This document shows positions 25,803-34,546 of a stretch of DNA of 64,000 bases, one piece after another; position 1 is the stretch's first letter; every line of letters begins with the position of its first letter. Under the pieces are notes generated by a model. It was not told the origin of the DNA, made no database searches, and saw only the letters and a list, made by a program, of their open reading frames with translations. Source of the stretch: Armatimonadota bacterium (lineage in GTDB: Bacteria > Armatimonadota > DTGP01 > JAKQQT01); NCBI GenBank assembly GCA_036504095.1, contig DASXVS010000019.1, positions 1-64,000 on the forward strand. The letters are read 5' to 3'. The position numbers were made by a program, and so were the translations under genes.

Positions 25803-26984
25803 CTATCGCCATGCGTCCGCGATAATCTGCGTCGCGTCCTCCATCGTCAGCGTGTATGGATCAAGCGTGAACAGGCCGCCCATGTTGGCGAAGGCATTGG
25901 CCGCCAGCTTGGGTGCGTCATCTCTAGCGATGCCGTAATCGGACATCTTGAGACCGCCCACCCCGCAGGCGGTCTGAAGCGCGACCATGGCGTTCACAAA
26001 CGCCGTAGCGGCCTGTGCGTCATCCAGACCGTGAGTGTCAACGCCCATAGCCGTAGCCATGCGGGAAACGCGCTCCGGGGTCTTGCCGGCGAAGTACGTG
26101 AAATACGCCCGCGATAACATGATCAGGCCGGCGCCATGCGGTAGTTCCGGATGGTAGGCGCTCAAGGCGTGTTCCATCGAGTGCTCCGACGTGCACGACG
26201 AAACGCTCTCGACCATCCCGGACAACGTGTTGGCCAGGGCGATTTGCGTGCGCGCTTCCAGGTTTGCCCCGTCGTTGACGGCTGTAGGAAGCCATTTGGC
26301 GATCAGGCTGATGCTTTGTAGCGCGAGGGCGTCCCCGAGCGGGGTGGCGATGTTGGCGAGAACCCCTTCCGCAGCGTGGAAAAATGCGTCGAAACCCTGG
26401 TATGCCGTGAGGTGTGGAGGGACGCTGAGCATCAATTTGGGGTCAACGATGGAGAGCGTTGGGAACGTCTCGGGGATGAGGCCATAGCCGATCTTTTCGT
26501 TGCGCTCTTCGTGGGTGATAACTGTCCAGGGATCTGCCTCGGTGCCCGTTCCGGCGGTGGTGGTGATGGCGACGATCGGCAGCGCACCGTTCGGCACGGG
26601 CAGGCCCTTACCGGTGCCCCCGCCAATGTAGTCCCAATAATCGCCGGGATTCACGGCCATGACGGCGATCGACTTCGCGGCATCGATGGAACTGCCGCCC
26701 CCGAGACCGATGACGAAGTCGCAGCCTTCCGCTCTTGCCATGGCGGCGCCTTCCATCACGTGTTTGTTGATCGGATTGGGCAGTATCTTGTCAAAGACCA
26801 CGCAACTTACGTTGTTCCGCTTGAGCAGTTCAATCGTGCGGTCGAGATAGCCCTGTTTGCGCATCGTTGGCCCTGCCGAGACTACCAGCAGCGCCCTCTT
26901 GCCCGGCAGCTTCTCGCTCGCCAGCGTTTCGAGCGTGCCAGGTCCGAAGTTGATCTTGGTCGGGATATGAAATGTGAAGTCCAT
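25803..26984 (-). CDS. Iron-containing alcohol dehydrogenase
   Basis: A 393-residue group III alcohol dehydrogenase. The NAD-binding core GLGGGSSIDAAKSIAV and TTAGTGTEADPWTVI are present. Metal ligands are seen in GFDAFFHAAE (Asp side nearby and His) and in EHSMEHALSAYHPELPHGAGL (two His). The family interconverts aldehydes and alcohols with NAD(P)H in the cytoplasm, for example butanol or propanediol. The start has a strong AGGAGG site. It lies upstream of, and probably in one transcript with, the propeller gene. The substrate is not defined. Confidence 0.93.
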   Translation of the reverse strand: MDFTFHIPTKINFGPGTLETLASEKLPGKRALLVVSAGPTMRKQGYLDRTIELLKRNNVSCVVFDKILPNPINKHVMEGAAMARAEGCDFVIGLGGGSSIDAAKSIAVMAVNPGDYWDYIGGGTGKGLPVPNGALPIVAITTTAGTGTEADPWTVITHEERNEKIGYGLIPETFPTLSIVDPKLMLSVPPHLTAYQGFDAFFHAAEGVLANIATPLGDALALQSISLIAKWLPTAVNDGANLEARTQIALANTLSGMVESVSSCTSEHSMEHALSAYHPELPHGAGLIMLSRAYFTYFAGKTPERVSRMATAMGVDTHGLDDAQAATAFVNAMVALQTACGVGGLKMSDYGIARDDAPKLAANAFANMGGLFTLDPYTLTMEDATQIIADAWR

Positions 26985-27186
26985 CCGTGTGCCTCCTGGA
27001 GACGGTAATTGCCGCCATCAGTCTGGGTCCGGCAGAAGCGAGCCAGTCAATCGGCGAGACCCGTGTTCCGCAGACCACGAGCGATGCGCATTGGGAGACT
27101 CCTTGGACGGCGGTCGCGGGCGGGCGTTTGCTGAAAGTTGTCGCCCAATCCTTGCAGAGTGTAAACCTGCCGGGGCCGGATGCGTT

Positions 27187-28653
27187 TCAGAATGTGTCGA
27201 GGCCGTTCGCGCGGCGGACGAGGCGGACGGCATCGGAAAGGTCCAGGGCGGAGGCAGAGCCCCCGGTCTTCTCAACGTTCAGGCGTAGGGCTTCGGAAGC
27301 GGTGAGCGACAGGCCGCCGCCCGCCGCCTGGAGCGCCGACCCGGCGTCCGCCAGCACGCCGGGGTCCGGTGGGCCGACGCTTCCCACCGTGAAATTCTCC
27401 CATGTGCTGGCGGCGGTTCGGTTGGCGATCAGCGGGCTTGCACCGGCGTTCTCCGCCGTCACGTAACGGCTGTTCACGAGCGCCTCCAGGGCGATGATGC
27501 TGCTGCCCGCTTCGACCCAAAGGAACTGCTCCGAGGTCCCTACGGTGGGCATATTTGCGATCAGCGCGCTGGCGCCGGCGTTCGGCGCGGTGACGTACTT
27601 GCCGTTTGCCAGCGATTTGAGAGCCACCGAACCGCCCCCGGCGTCGATGACCTGAAACTGCTCCGACGTCCCTGCCGAGGTCTGGCTGGCGATAAGGGAG
27701 GACGTTCCGCCGGCGCCGGCGGACACGAATTTGTTGTTTGCGAGGGACTTGAGCGTCACCGTGTGGCCGAACGGCGGGTTATGCGTGTACACCCGGATGT
27801 AATCCACTCGGAGGTTCTGGGGGAATACGGTCGTGGCGTCCGGGTAACCGGGCCACTGGCCGCCGATGGCCAGATTGAGGAGCAGGAAGAACGGCTTGTT
27901 AAACGCCCAGGTTGCGCCGGACGGAATAGCAGCCTTGGTGCGCGTCTCGTAGGTAATGCCGTCCACGTCCCAGGTGATGGCGTCCGGGCGCCACCACACC
28001 GCGAAAGTGTGGTATGCATCCTTGAATTGCAGCCCATTCGGCAGCGTGTAGGGCGCTCCGAGACTGCTCCCGCCGGAATATCCGGGACCGTGAATCGTAC
28101 CGTGCACGGTAGATCTCTCGTTCCCGATGTTTTCCATGATGTCGATCTCGCCGCAACTCGGCCAGCCGACCGTCCCGATGTCCGTACCCAGCATCCAGAA
28201 CGCCGGCCACACACCTTGCCCGTAGGGTATCTTGATTCGGCCTTCGATGTACCCATACTGAGCGGAGACTTTTCCCTTAGTAAGCAGTCGGGCGGATGTG
28301 TAGTTGCCCTGCGCGTCTTTCGTCGCCTGAATTTGAAGCGCGCGGGAGTCGCCTGCCGCGGGATCGTCCACGATCTGCGCATGGGTAGCGTCGCTGACGT
28401 AGGTCTCAAGCTCGCTGTTGCCCCATCCACCGCCGCCCAAGTCGTAATTCCACCGGGTGGCGTCCGGTTTTGAGCCAACCGCGCCGTTGAATTCCTCGGC
28501 CCACGAAAGCGTGTATCCCGCCGGCGGAGCGGCTACCGCCATACCGGCGAGGAGGGCGAAAGCAGTAATCAGCCAGGAGGCCGTTCCGGCGCACCGCGCG
28601 ATAAGGCCAAGCGCTTGCCCTGCAACCTGTGAGTGCATGAAAGTCTGGTCCAT
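27187..28653 (-). CDS. Secreted GH16 beta-glucanase with fascin-like trefoil and dockerin-like tail
   Basis: A signal peptide (WLITAFALLAGMAVAAPP) leads to a GH16 domain at about residues 45-295. Its active-site motif is GEIDIMENIG, where the two Glu are nucleophile and acid/base, and FWMLGTDIG and NLAIGGQWPGYP fit laminarinase-type GH16 enzymes. Three repeats of about 40 residues (for example LKSLANNKFVSAGAGGTSSL and LKSLANGKYVTAPNAGASAL) form a fascin-like beta-trefoil, a probable sugar-binding module. The C-terminus is a dockerin-like segment, ALDLSDAVRLVRRANGL. It probably cuts beta-1,3- or mixed-linked glucans outside the cell. GGAAGGAAG precedes the ATG. Confidence 0.92.
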   Translation of the reverse strand: MDQTFMHSQVAGQALGLIARCAGTASWLITAFALLAGMAVAAPPAGYTLSWAEEFNGAVGSKPDATRWNYDLGGGGWGNSELETYVSDATHAQIVDDPAAGDSRALQIQATKDAQGNYTSARLLTKGKVSAQYGYIEGRIKIPYGQGVWPAFWMLGTDIGTVGWPSCGEIDIMENIGNERSTVHGTIHGPGYSGGSSLGAPYTLPNGLQFKDAYHTFAVWWRPDAITWDVDGITYETRTKAAIPSGATWAFNKPFFLLLNLAIGGQWPGYPDATTVFPQNLRVDYIRVYTHNPPFGHTVTLKSLANNKFVSAGAGGTSSLIASQTSAGTSEQFQVIDAGGGSVALKSLANGKYVTAPNAGASALIANMPTVGTSEQFLWVEAGSSIIALEALVNSRYVTAENAGASPLIANRTAASTWENFTVGSVGPPDPGVLADAGSALQAAGGGLSLTASEALRLNVEKTGGSASALDLSDAVRLVRRANGLDTF

Positions 28654-28707
28654 TGGGGTCTTCCTTCCTCCCCTATTGTAACAGGAATTGAGATCGCCTG
28701 GCAGCCC

Positions 28708-31005
28708 TTACATGATCCCGTGCGCCGGCACGCGTACCGTCCTGCCATCCAGCCCGATGCGCTCCGCAGTGTTTTCCGTTGAGTTGTACCAGAGCTCGTA
28801 CGGACCGGCATGCGTCGCATCGGGTCCGCAGAGAGTGACGAATACCCCGGCAGAGCCGGCTTCGATGGCCTTGCGGGCGTTAGCGGTCAGTTCCGGGGCC
28901 TTAGACAACGTCATCTTGATGAAGGTGCGATAGCCCTCTGTTTCGGGCGCACCGCCATACACCGCCACGCGTCCTTTGCCGGTGTTCGCGCCGGACGCTA
29001 GCAGAGGAGCGAGGGCGCCTGGAACCCCGTCCACCGTTACCGGCGTCCCGATGCCGGTCGCGTAAAGCAACAGTCCTCCATCACGTACCCATTTAGAGAT
29101 CCTGTCCCATGTTTTCGCTTCGGCGACGCTGCCGGAGAGGAGCACCAGTGCTTTGATGCGCTTGAGGCCGCCGTCGGCGATCTGGCCGTCGCTGAGGAAG
29201 AACGGATCGAACACGCTGCGGAGCGGAATCACCTTCTCGAAGAACAACTGGCCCGTGAGCCGGATGTCGGTTTCGGGGTAGTAGAGCCCGACTTCTGTAA
29301 TCGGTTTACGCTGCTGGAACTCGCTGCCGTTCGCCACGAACGAGTTGCGCGCGGAGGCCGCGCCGAAAACGTTTGGCATGTAGTAATGGAGGCCCTTCGC
29401 TCCCGAGGCGCCGGCGTTGTAAACGCGTGCCACCACACCGCCCGGATCCACATTGCCGGCCGGTTCAAAACTGAAATACGCATCATACTGACGCGAGGCC
29501 GAAGCGACCCAGCGCGTCAGTGCGAAGTTCAGGCTATAGTCGCTGGCTTCGTTTGTGATGCGAACGCCGCCACTGACGGCCGCGGCGGCCTTGCACTGTT
29601 CGCCAAAATCAGCGCCGTGCTCCGCCGGAGCGTGTCCGCCGGTACAGAGGTATATCGGAATCTTGGGCATATCGTCCCGTGTTTCCGTGAGCCAAAGCCG
29701 CGCGTAGTCGGTCATGCTGCCTATGTACCAGTCGATGAAGTCGAGTCTGGCCCGATTCCCCCATTCGTTTCCACGGGGGATGAACGGCTTCACGTCGTCG
29801 AACGAAGCGTACTCCTTCTTCCAGGCTGCGCTCAGACGGCCGATGTTCCTGTATTTCTTCTTCATCGCCGACCGGAAACTCGCAACCGCGTACTTGTCGC
29901 CCGCCCAAAAGCCCGCGTGCGTGTGGTACTCCCCGTGGACCGAGTTCGTCCAGTCGTTCCCCGACGCCGGGTAGATCGCCTCTCCGTAGTTTCCTGTCAC
30001 GCCTAGCAGCATGGACTCGATCACCCCGCTGTCCCGATAGTGGTCGGCGAATGCCCGGATGAACGTCTTCACGTGCTCGCGCATAGCTGGGTTCCAGAGA
30101 GACTGAACGTGGCTCTCGATGCCGTGCTCAAGACACACGTACCCCTGCCGCTGGCTTCCTTTGAAGTACCAATCGGGAAGGCTGTAGGGCGAACCGACGA
30201 TAAGGAACGGTACCCATTTGAACCCGTACTTTTTGTATAGGGCAACGTAGGGGTCGTACACGCTCCAGTCGAACACGCCGGGCGCCACCTCGCACAGATT
30301 CCAGCGAACGTACACTTCGTTGCTGGTAAAACCCAGTTGTTTCATCCCGGGGAGATTGACTTCCAGCGCGCGGGTCAGGCCGGGCACATCGTTCTTGCTG
30401 GCCGGGTCGAATGCGCCGACGATCAGCTCACCGCCCTTGCCGATTTTGACGACCGGTTTGATGTCCATCGGCACAGACTCCTTCAAACTCTCCCAATCGG
30501 CCGGCTTCCTATCGAGCAACTGGACTTTCCGCACAAAGAGGGGCAGGCCGGTGAGGCGGAACGATGCGCCGTTGTTCTGGCGTCCGGCGAAATCCGGGTT
30601 GCGAAGGAGCAGCCCGCACTTCACCCATTTTCGGCGTCCGTACGCCATGCCGCTCACTCCGTCCTCGGATTTTGTGTATGACCTGGGGATTCCCGGGCCG
30701 GCGTCGTATTCGGCCGTGAGTGCGCCCCCCGCGGCATCGTCGAAGTACTCGACGGTAAGGTACAGCGGACCGCGGAGTCCGGCGGCGGCGTCTACGCCAA
30801 AGTAGAGGAATGCCGATGCCGGCTCCGTCGTCACGCAAGGTGCGCCCCCGCGCGTGACGCGCGCCACGACGCCGTCGTCCCCCGTGAGGAGGCGCAGACC
30901 GCTTTCCTCATCGCCGGTGGAGGAGGCGGACCATTGGGCGATCGGCGATTGCGCGAACGCGGTGGAGCTGAGCGCGAGCATAATCGCAGCCAACCAGTAT
31001 TTCAT
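28708..31005 (-). CDS. Secreted GH42-like glycoside hydrolase
   Basis: The start is placed at ATG 31005 (MKYWLAAIMLALSSTAFAQS, a signal peptide) behind AAAGGACT; the long upstream extension of the open frame has no such features. The 765-residue product has an N-terminal beta-sandwich, then a TIM barrel with VRWNLCEVAPGVFDWSVYDP, the entry typical of GH42 and related families. LGVTGNYGEAIYP may hold the acid/base Glu. The C-terminal part (near residues 560-700) resembles the GH42 trimer domain: VLLSGSVAEAKTWDRISKWV and LLLYATGIGTPV. Activity on beta-galactosides is a guess. It is divergent from the gene at 31135. Confidence 0.75.
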   Translation of the reverse strand: MKYWLAAIMLALSSTAFAQSPIAQWSASSTGDEESGLRLLTGDDGVVARVTRGGAPCVTTEPASAFLYFGVDAAAGLRGPLYLTVEYFDDAAGGALTAEYDAGPGIPRSYTKSEDGVSGMAYGRRKWVKCGLLLRNPDFAGRQNNGASFRLTGLPLFVRKVQLLDRKPADWESLKESVPMDIKPVVKIGKGGELIVGAFDPASKNDVPGLTRALEVNLPGMKQLGFTSNEVYVRWNLCEVAPGVFDWSVYDPYVALYKKYGFKWVPFLIVGSPYSLPDWYFKGSQRQGYVCLEHGIESHVQSLWNPAMREHVKTFIRAFADHYRDSGVIESMLLGVTGNYGEAIYPASGNDWTNSVHGEYHTHAGFWAGDKYAVASFRSAMKKKYRNIGRLSAAWKKEYASFDDVKPFIPRGNEWGNRARLDFIDWYIGSMTDYARLWLTETRDDMPKIPIYLCTGGHAPAEHGADFGEQCKAAAAVSGGVRITNEASDYSLNFALTRWVASASRQYDAYFSFEPAGNVDPGGVVARVYNAGASGAKGLHYYMPNVFGAASARNSFVANGSEFQQRKPITEVGLYYPETDIRLTGQLFFEKVIPLRSVFDPFFLSDGQIADGGLKRIKALVLLSGSVAEAKTWDRISKWVRDGGLLLYATGIGTPVTVDGVPGALAPLLASGANTGKGRVAVYGGAPETEGYRTFIKMTLSKAPELTANARKAIEAGSAGVFVTLCGPDATHAGPYELWYNSTENTAERIGLDGRTVRVPAHGIM

Positions 31006-31134
31006 GTTGAGTCCTTTCCGAACCGGCGAGTTACGCCATTGTGAGCGGCTTCCGGGCCGGCCGGTCAACGTTCGTTTATGCGATGAGCCCGCGGCGCAAA
31101 CCGTGTCTATACTGCCGTCAGGAGGATACTGCCC

Positions 31135-33435
31135 ATGTTTCGTGCCATCATTTTCGTGCTCGCGGCCGTTTCCCTGCTGGACGGTCGCTCCGACGCGAAC
31201 CCCCGCTCCATCCCTTCTCAGACATTTCCCGATGCTTTCGGTGTGAACATCCATTTTACGAAAGGCGCACCCGGGGAAGTGGAGGCCCTGTCGCAGGCCT
31301 ACAAGGTCGCCCGCATGGATTTCGGTTGGGGCAGCATTGAGAGGGTGCGCGGACAGTACGATTTCGCTGACTACGATGGGCTGGCGCGCGAGTTGGAGGC
31401 GAACGGCGTCCGCCCGCTGTTCATCCTCGATTATGGCAATGATCTGTACGGCAAAGGTCCTGTGCGGACTCCGGAGCAGCGCAAGGCATATGCGGCATTT
31501 TGCGTAGCAGCCGCGAGGCACTTCAAGGGCCGCAAGATCATGTGGGAGTTCTGGAACGAGCCGAACGGCACGGGGTTCTGGGGCGGCCGCCCGGATCCGG
31601 AGGAGTACGCCTCAATGGTGAACGCGGCCGCTCCGGCAATCCTCAAAGCCGATCGAAATGCCACTTTGCTCCTCGGCGCGTTTGCGGGCTTCCCGTGGGA
31701 TTACATTGAAACTGTGTTCAAACGGGGCTGCTTGAGATGGGCCGACGCGGTGAGCGTTCACCCGTATCGAAGCGGCTACCCTGAAACCGCCACACAGGAC
31801 TACACTCGCCTTCGGCGGCTGATCGCGCAATATTCGCCGAACCGGGATGTTCCGATCATCAGCGGAGAGTGGGGCTACAGCACAAACCGGAAGACCGGCA
31901 TCCCGGAGTTGCGCCAGGCCCAGTACCTCGTTCGCCAGCGCCTCAACAATGTGCGCTGTGGTATCCTCACATCCATCTGGTACGATTGGAAGGAGGATGG
32001 GCCGGACCCCGACGAAAACGAGCACCATTTCGGCAGCACGCACCAGGACTTTTCGCCCAAGCCGGCTTACATAGCCGCTCGGACGATGACGAAGACGCTG
32101 GCAGGCTACAAGTTCGTCCGCATGCTGGAGGACGGACCGGACAAGTACGTGATGCTTCTCCGCAACGCCAAAGGTGAGTCCGCGCTCGCGTTGTGGACCA
32201 TCGGACCGACAGCTGCGTACAAACTCAGCCGTTTGGTAGATCGGCTGGACGGGGTGGAGATGGACGGTCGACATCTGGAGTCGATCTCCACAGATGGCAA
32301 TCATCTGGGATCGATTCCCTATGGCCCGTCCCCGCGCTATGTGCTGCTTGGCAGGTCGGCGGAAATGGACGTCATGGCGGACTGGTCCTACCTCCCGCCG
32401 GACACCGTTGTCGTTGCCGGCAAACCGGTCAGGACGACTCTAACTCTTCGAAACACGGGCGAGGCGACGCGCAAATACGCCATCGCAATCAGTGTGGCTG
32501 GCGGCGCCGCCCGCCCGGCGCGCGCCTTTGCGGCGGTCGCACCGGGGAAGACTGCCAGGATTCCTGTGACGCTGGACCTCTGGAAACGAGCCGAGGCATC
32601 GGCTGTGGTGGTAACCGTCAACGGCAGGCGCACCGCTATCCCACTGATAGTCGCCAACCCGGTTACGGTCAGCGCGGCGCCTCTGGGCGATATGGTGACC
32701 GTGGACTTGAGAACCCCCGGTGTTCGGACCGGCGAGACGCTATCGGTGAGGATCACGGACGCGTCGGGCCGACCGGTCGGCGCCGCCAGACCCGTCAAGG
32801 TACGGCCCGGAACCTACAGGTACGCGACACAACTGCACATCGACTTTCCAGCCCTCAGGGGACTTGGCGTCTCGGTGACCAATCAGCACGGGCGCGAGAT
32901 CGCTTCGATGCCCCCGCTGAGACTGGTCCCTGTCGGTCCGCTCGCAAAGTCGATTCCTGGCGCTAAACCGAAGGGCCTGGCGGTTCACCCTGAGGGGAAG
33001 GGAGAGCCCGGTGGTTCGGTGGTGCTGAGAGCGGCGAAAGCCGGCGCACGCGGCATCGTGGCCGATCTCAAGGCGGAATTCCCTGACGGCTGGCGTTACT
33101 TCGTGGTGACGCCCGAGCGGACAGCGATTCCGGATAACGCCGTTGCACTTGGGATGTGGGTCAACGGTGATGGCTGCGGAGACAACATCCGCGCCCGTTA
33201 CTGGGACAGCAAGGGGCAGACATATCAGCCGACGTTCGGGGCGGTGAGTTGGAAAGGGTGGCGCTGGATCACGATGCGACTGGATGACCCGTCGGTCGGG
33301 TCATGGGGCGGCCCACAAGATGGCGTTATCCACCGGCCGATCAAGTGGGACAGCGTGTTTTTGCTGGACAGCGCCAGCACCCGCGCGCATTCGGCGCACG
33401 TTCAGTTCGGCGGCCTGACGCTATTGACTCGATAG
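31135..33435 (+). CDS. Secreted clan GH-A glycoside hydrolase (GH39/GH5-like)
   Basis: A signal peptide (FRAIIFVLAAVSLLDGRSDA) is followed by a TIM barrel at about residues 25-340. The acid/base Glu is in MWEFWNEPNGTGFW and the nucleophile Glu in DVPIISGEWGYS, the spacing of clan GH-A. GVNIHFTK and ADAVSVHPYRSG support the assignment. The C-terminal 400 residues are beta-rich domains, one like an Ig fold (TLTLRNTGEATRKYAIAIS) and a last one resembling a carbohydrate-binding jelly roll. AGGAGG lies nine bases before the ATG. The 766-residue enzyme is probably exported to attack plant or microbial polysaccharides. Confidence 0.85.
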   Translation: MFRAIIFVLAAVSLLDGRSDANPRSIPSQTFPDAFGVNIHFTKGAPGEVEALSQAYKVARMDFGWGSIERVRGQYDFADYDGLARELEANGVRPLFILDYGNDLYGKGPVRTPEQRKAYAAFCVAAARHFKGRKIMWEFWNEPNGTGFWGGRPDPEEYASMVNAAAPAILKADRNATLLLGAFAGFPWDYIETVFKRGCLRWADAVSVHPYRSGYPETATQDYTRLRRLIAQYSPNRDVPIISGEWGYSTNRKTGIPELRQAQYLVRQRLNNVRCGILTSIWYDWKEDGPDPDENEHHFGSTHQDFSPKPAYIAARTMTKTLAGYKFVRMLEDGPDKYVMLLRNAKGESALALWTIGPTAAYKLSRLVDRLDGVEMDGRHLESISTDGNHLGSIPYGPSPRYVLLGRSAEMDVMADWSYLPPDTVVVAGKPVRTTLTLRNTGEATRKYAIAISVAGGAARPARAFAAVAPGKTARIPVTLDLWKRAEASAVVVTVNGRRTAIPLIVANPVTVSAAPLGDMVTVDLRTPGVRTGETLSVRITDASGRPVGAARPVKVRPGTYRYATQLHIDFPALRGLGVSVTNQHGREIASMPPLRLVPVGPLAKSIPGAKPKGLAVHPEGKGEPGGSVVLRAAKAGARGIVADLKAEFPDGWRYFVVTPERTAIPDNAVALGMWVNGDGCGDNIRARYWDSKGQTYQPTFGAVSWKGWRWITMRLDDPSVGSWGGPQDGVIHRPIKWDSVFLLDSASTRAHSAHVQFGGLTLLTR

Positions 33436-33444
33436 ATCGGGCCG

Positions 33445-34464
33445 TTACGGCTGTCCCGTCACGGCGTCCCAGGAGGCGAACACCTGACGCACATTCTCGG
33501 GACGAGATCCCGCTGTGAACTCGCATTGTGCGATGCACCCGCCATCCGCCCAGAGCGCATTGTGGACGCTTCTCACCGCCCGGTCGATGTCCGCAGCCGT
33601 TCCGTGCGGAAGCAGATGCTGTCGGTCAATCTCTCCCCAGAACGTGATCCGGCCGGCAAACGGTCTCAGCGTTTCCACGCCCATGCAGAAGATCTGTGAG
33701 TTGACGGCGTCAACGCCCAGATCGATCAGGTCCGGGAAGATAGCGAGGATATGGCCGTCGGAGTGCAGGAAGAGCTTTTTGCCTGCGCCGTGGGCAATCT
33801 GTATGTAGTCCCGGTAAAGCGGCCGGAATACTTCGCGCCATATTGCGGGCCGTATGAGCAGGCTTCGCTGCGATCCCCAGTCGTCTCCGATCATCAGGGC
33901 GTCAACGTCGGTCTTCGCCCAGGCGGATAACACGTCGCAGTAGTAGGCATGCATGTCATGCAGGAAATCGAGCATTTTCGGCGTCCGGTCCGCCAGGTCC
34001 ATGTAGAGCGCTTCGGTTCCGCGGATGAACTGTAGCCGTTCAAAGGGATTGGCCGAAGTGCCGGCTATCGTGAAGCTGTCCGTGGAATCGCAGTCCCGAT
34101 TGACGGCGTCGCGGTCGATCGCCAGCATTTCACGGGGGATGTGAACGTTTTGAGCGTCGGTGTCCCAGTTAGTGACGGGCGGTTCCTTGACCTCTCCGAT
34201 CAAACCGTCCTGTATATTACGGAACGTGCAGTTCCATTCATCCACGAATGAGCCCACGCGGTACGGATCGCCTGAAGTGGGCGCCGGCCGGGCGACGTGA
34301 CCATCGATATGCACGATGTCGTCGGGATAATCGCGGAGGATGGCGGATAACTCCGCCGGATAGTTCCACTCCGCCCAAGGCAGGCGCCAAAGTTGGCGCG
34401 GCGCCCGGGCGGGCTTTTCCCGGCGAACCGTCTGATAAACAAGTTCTCGTGCTGTGGCGGCCAT
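33445..34464 (-). CDS. UroD-like (MtaA/CmuA superfamily) protein, H-x-D type
   Basis: The start is placed at ATG 34464 (MAATARELVYQTVRREKPARAP) after AGAGAG, giving 339 residues; the longer open frame covers the upstream promoter region. YIQIAHGAGKKLFLHSDGHI and FPDLIDLGVDAVNSQ are the family core, in which UroD-like methyltransferases (for example MtaA) have a metal-binding H-x-C; here it is H-S-D. FWGEIDRQHLLPHG and CEFTAGSRPENVRQVF end the barrel. Such enzymes transfer methyl groups between corrinoid and thiol cofactors. With the Cys missing, a distinct role is likely. It is isolated among glycoside hydrolases, convergent with the gene ending at 33435. Confidence 0.85.
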   Translation of the reverse strand: MAATARELVYQTVRREKPARAPRQLWRLPWAEWNYPAELSAILRDYPDDIVHIDGHVARPAPTSGDPYRVGSFVDEWNCTFRNIQDGLIGEVKEPPVTNWDTDAQNVHIPREMLAIDRDAVNRDCDSTDSFTIAGTSANPFERLQFIRGTEALYMDLADRTPKMLDFLHDMHAYYCDVLSAWAKTDVDALMIGDDWGSQRSLLIRPAIWREVFRPLYRDYIQIAHGAGKKLFLHSDGHILAIFPDLIDLGVDAVNSQIFCMGVETLRPFAGRITFWGEIDRQHLLPHGTAADIDRAVRSVHNALWADGGCIAQCEFTAGSRPENVRQVFASWDAVTGQP

Positions 34465-34546
34465 GGGGTCTCTCTTTCGTCTTTCGGCGCGCGGCGCCTC
34501 AACGATTTTACGCTCCGCGAGACATAATGACGCGGGAGGGACATTG

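Noticed and set aside
31120-31126. A sigma-70 promoter between the GH42-like and GH-A genes (TATACT near 31108)
   Set aside because: The -10-like hexamer has no matching -35 at proper spacing; only the AGGAGG ribosome site is convincing.
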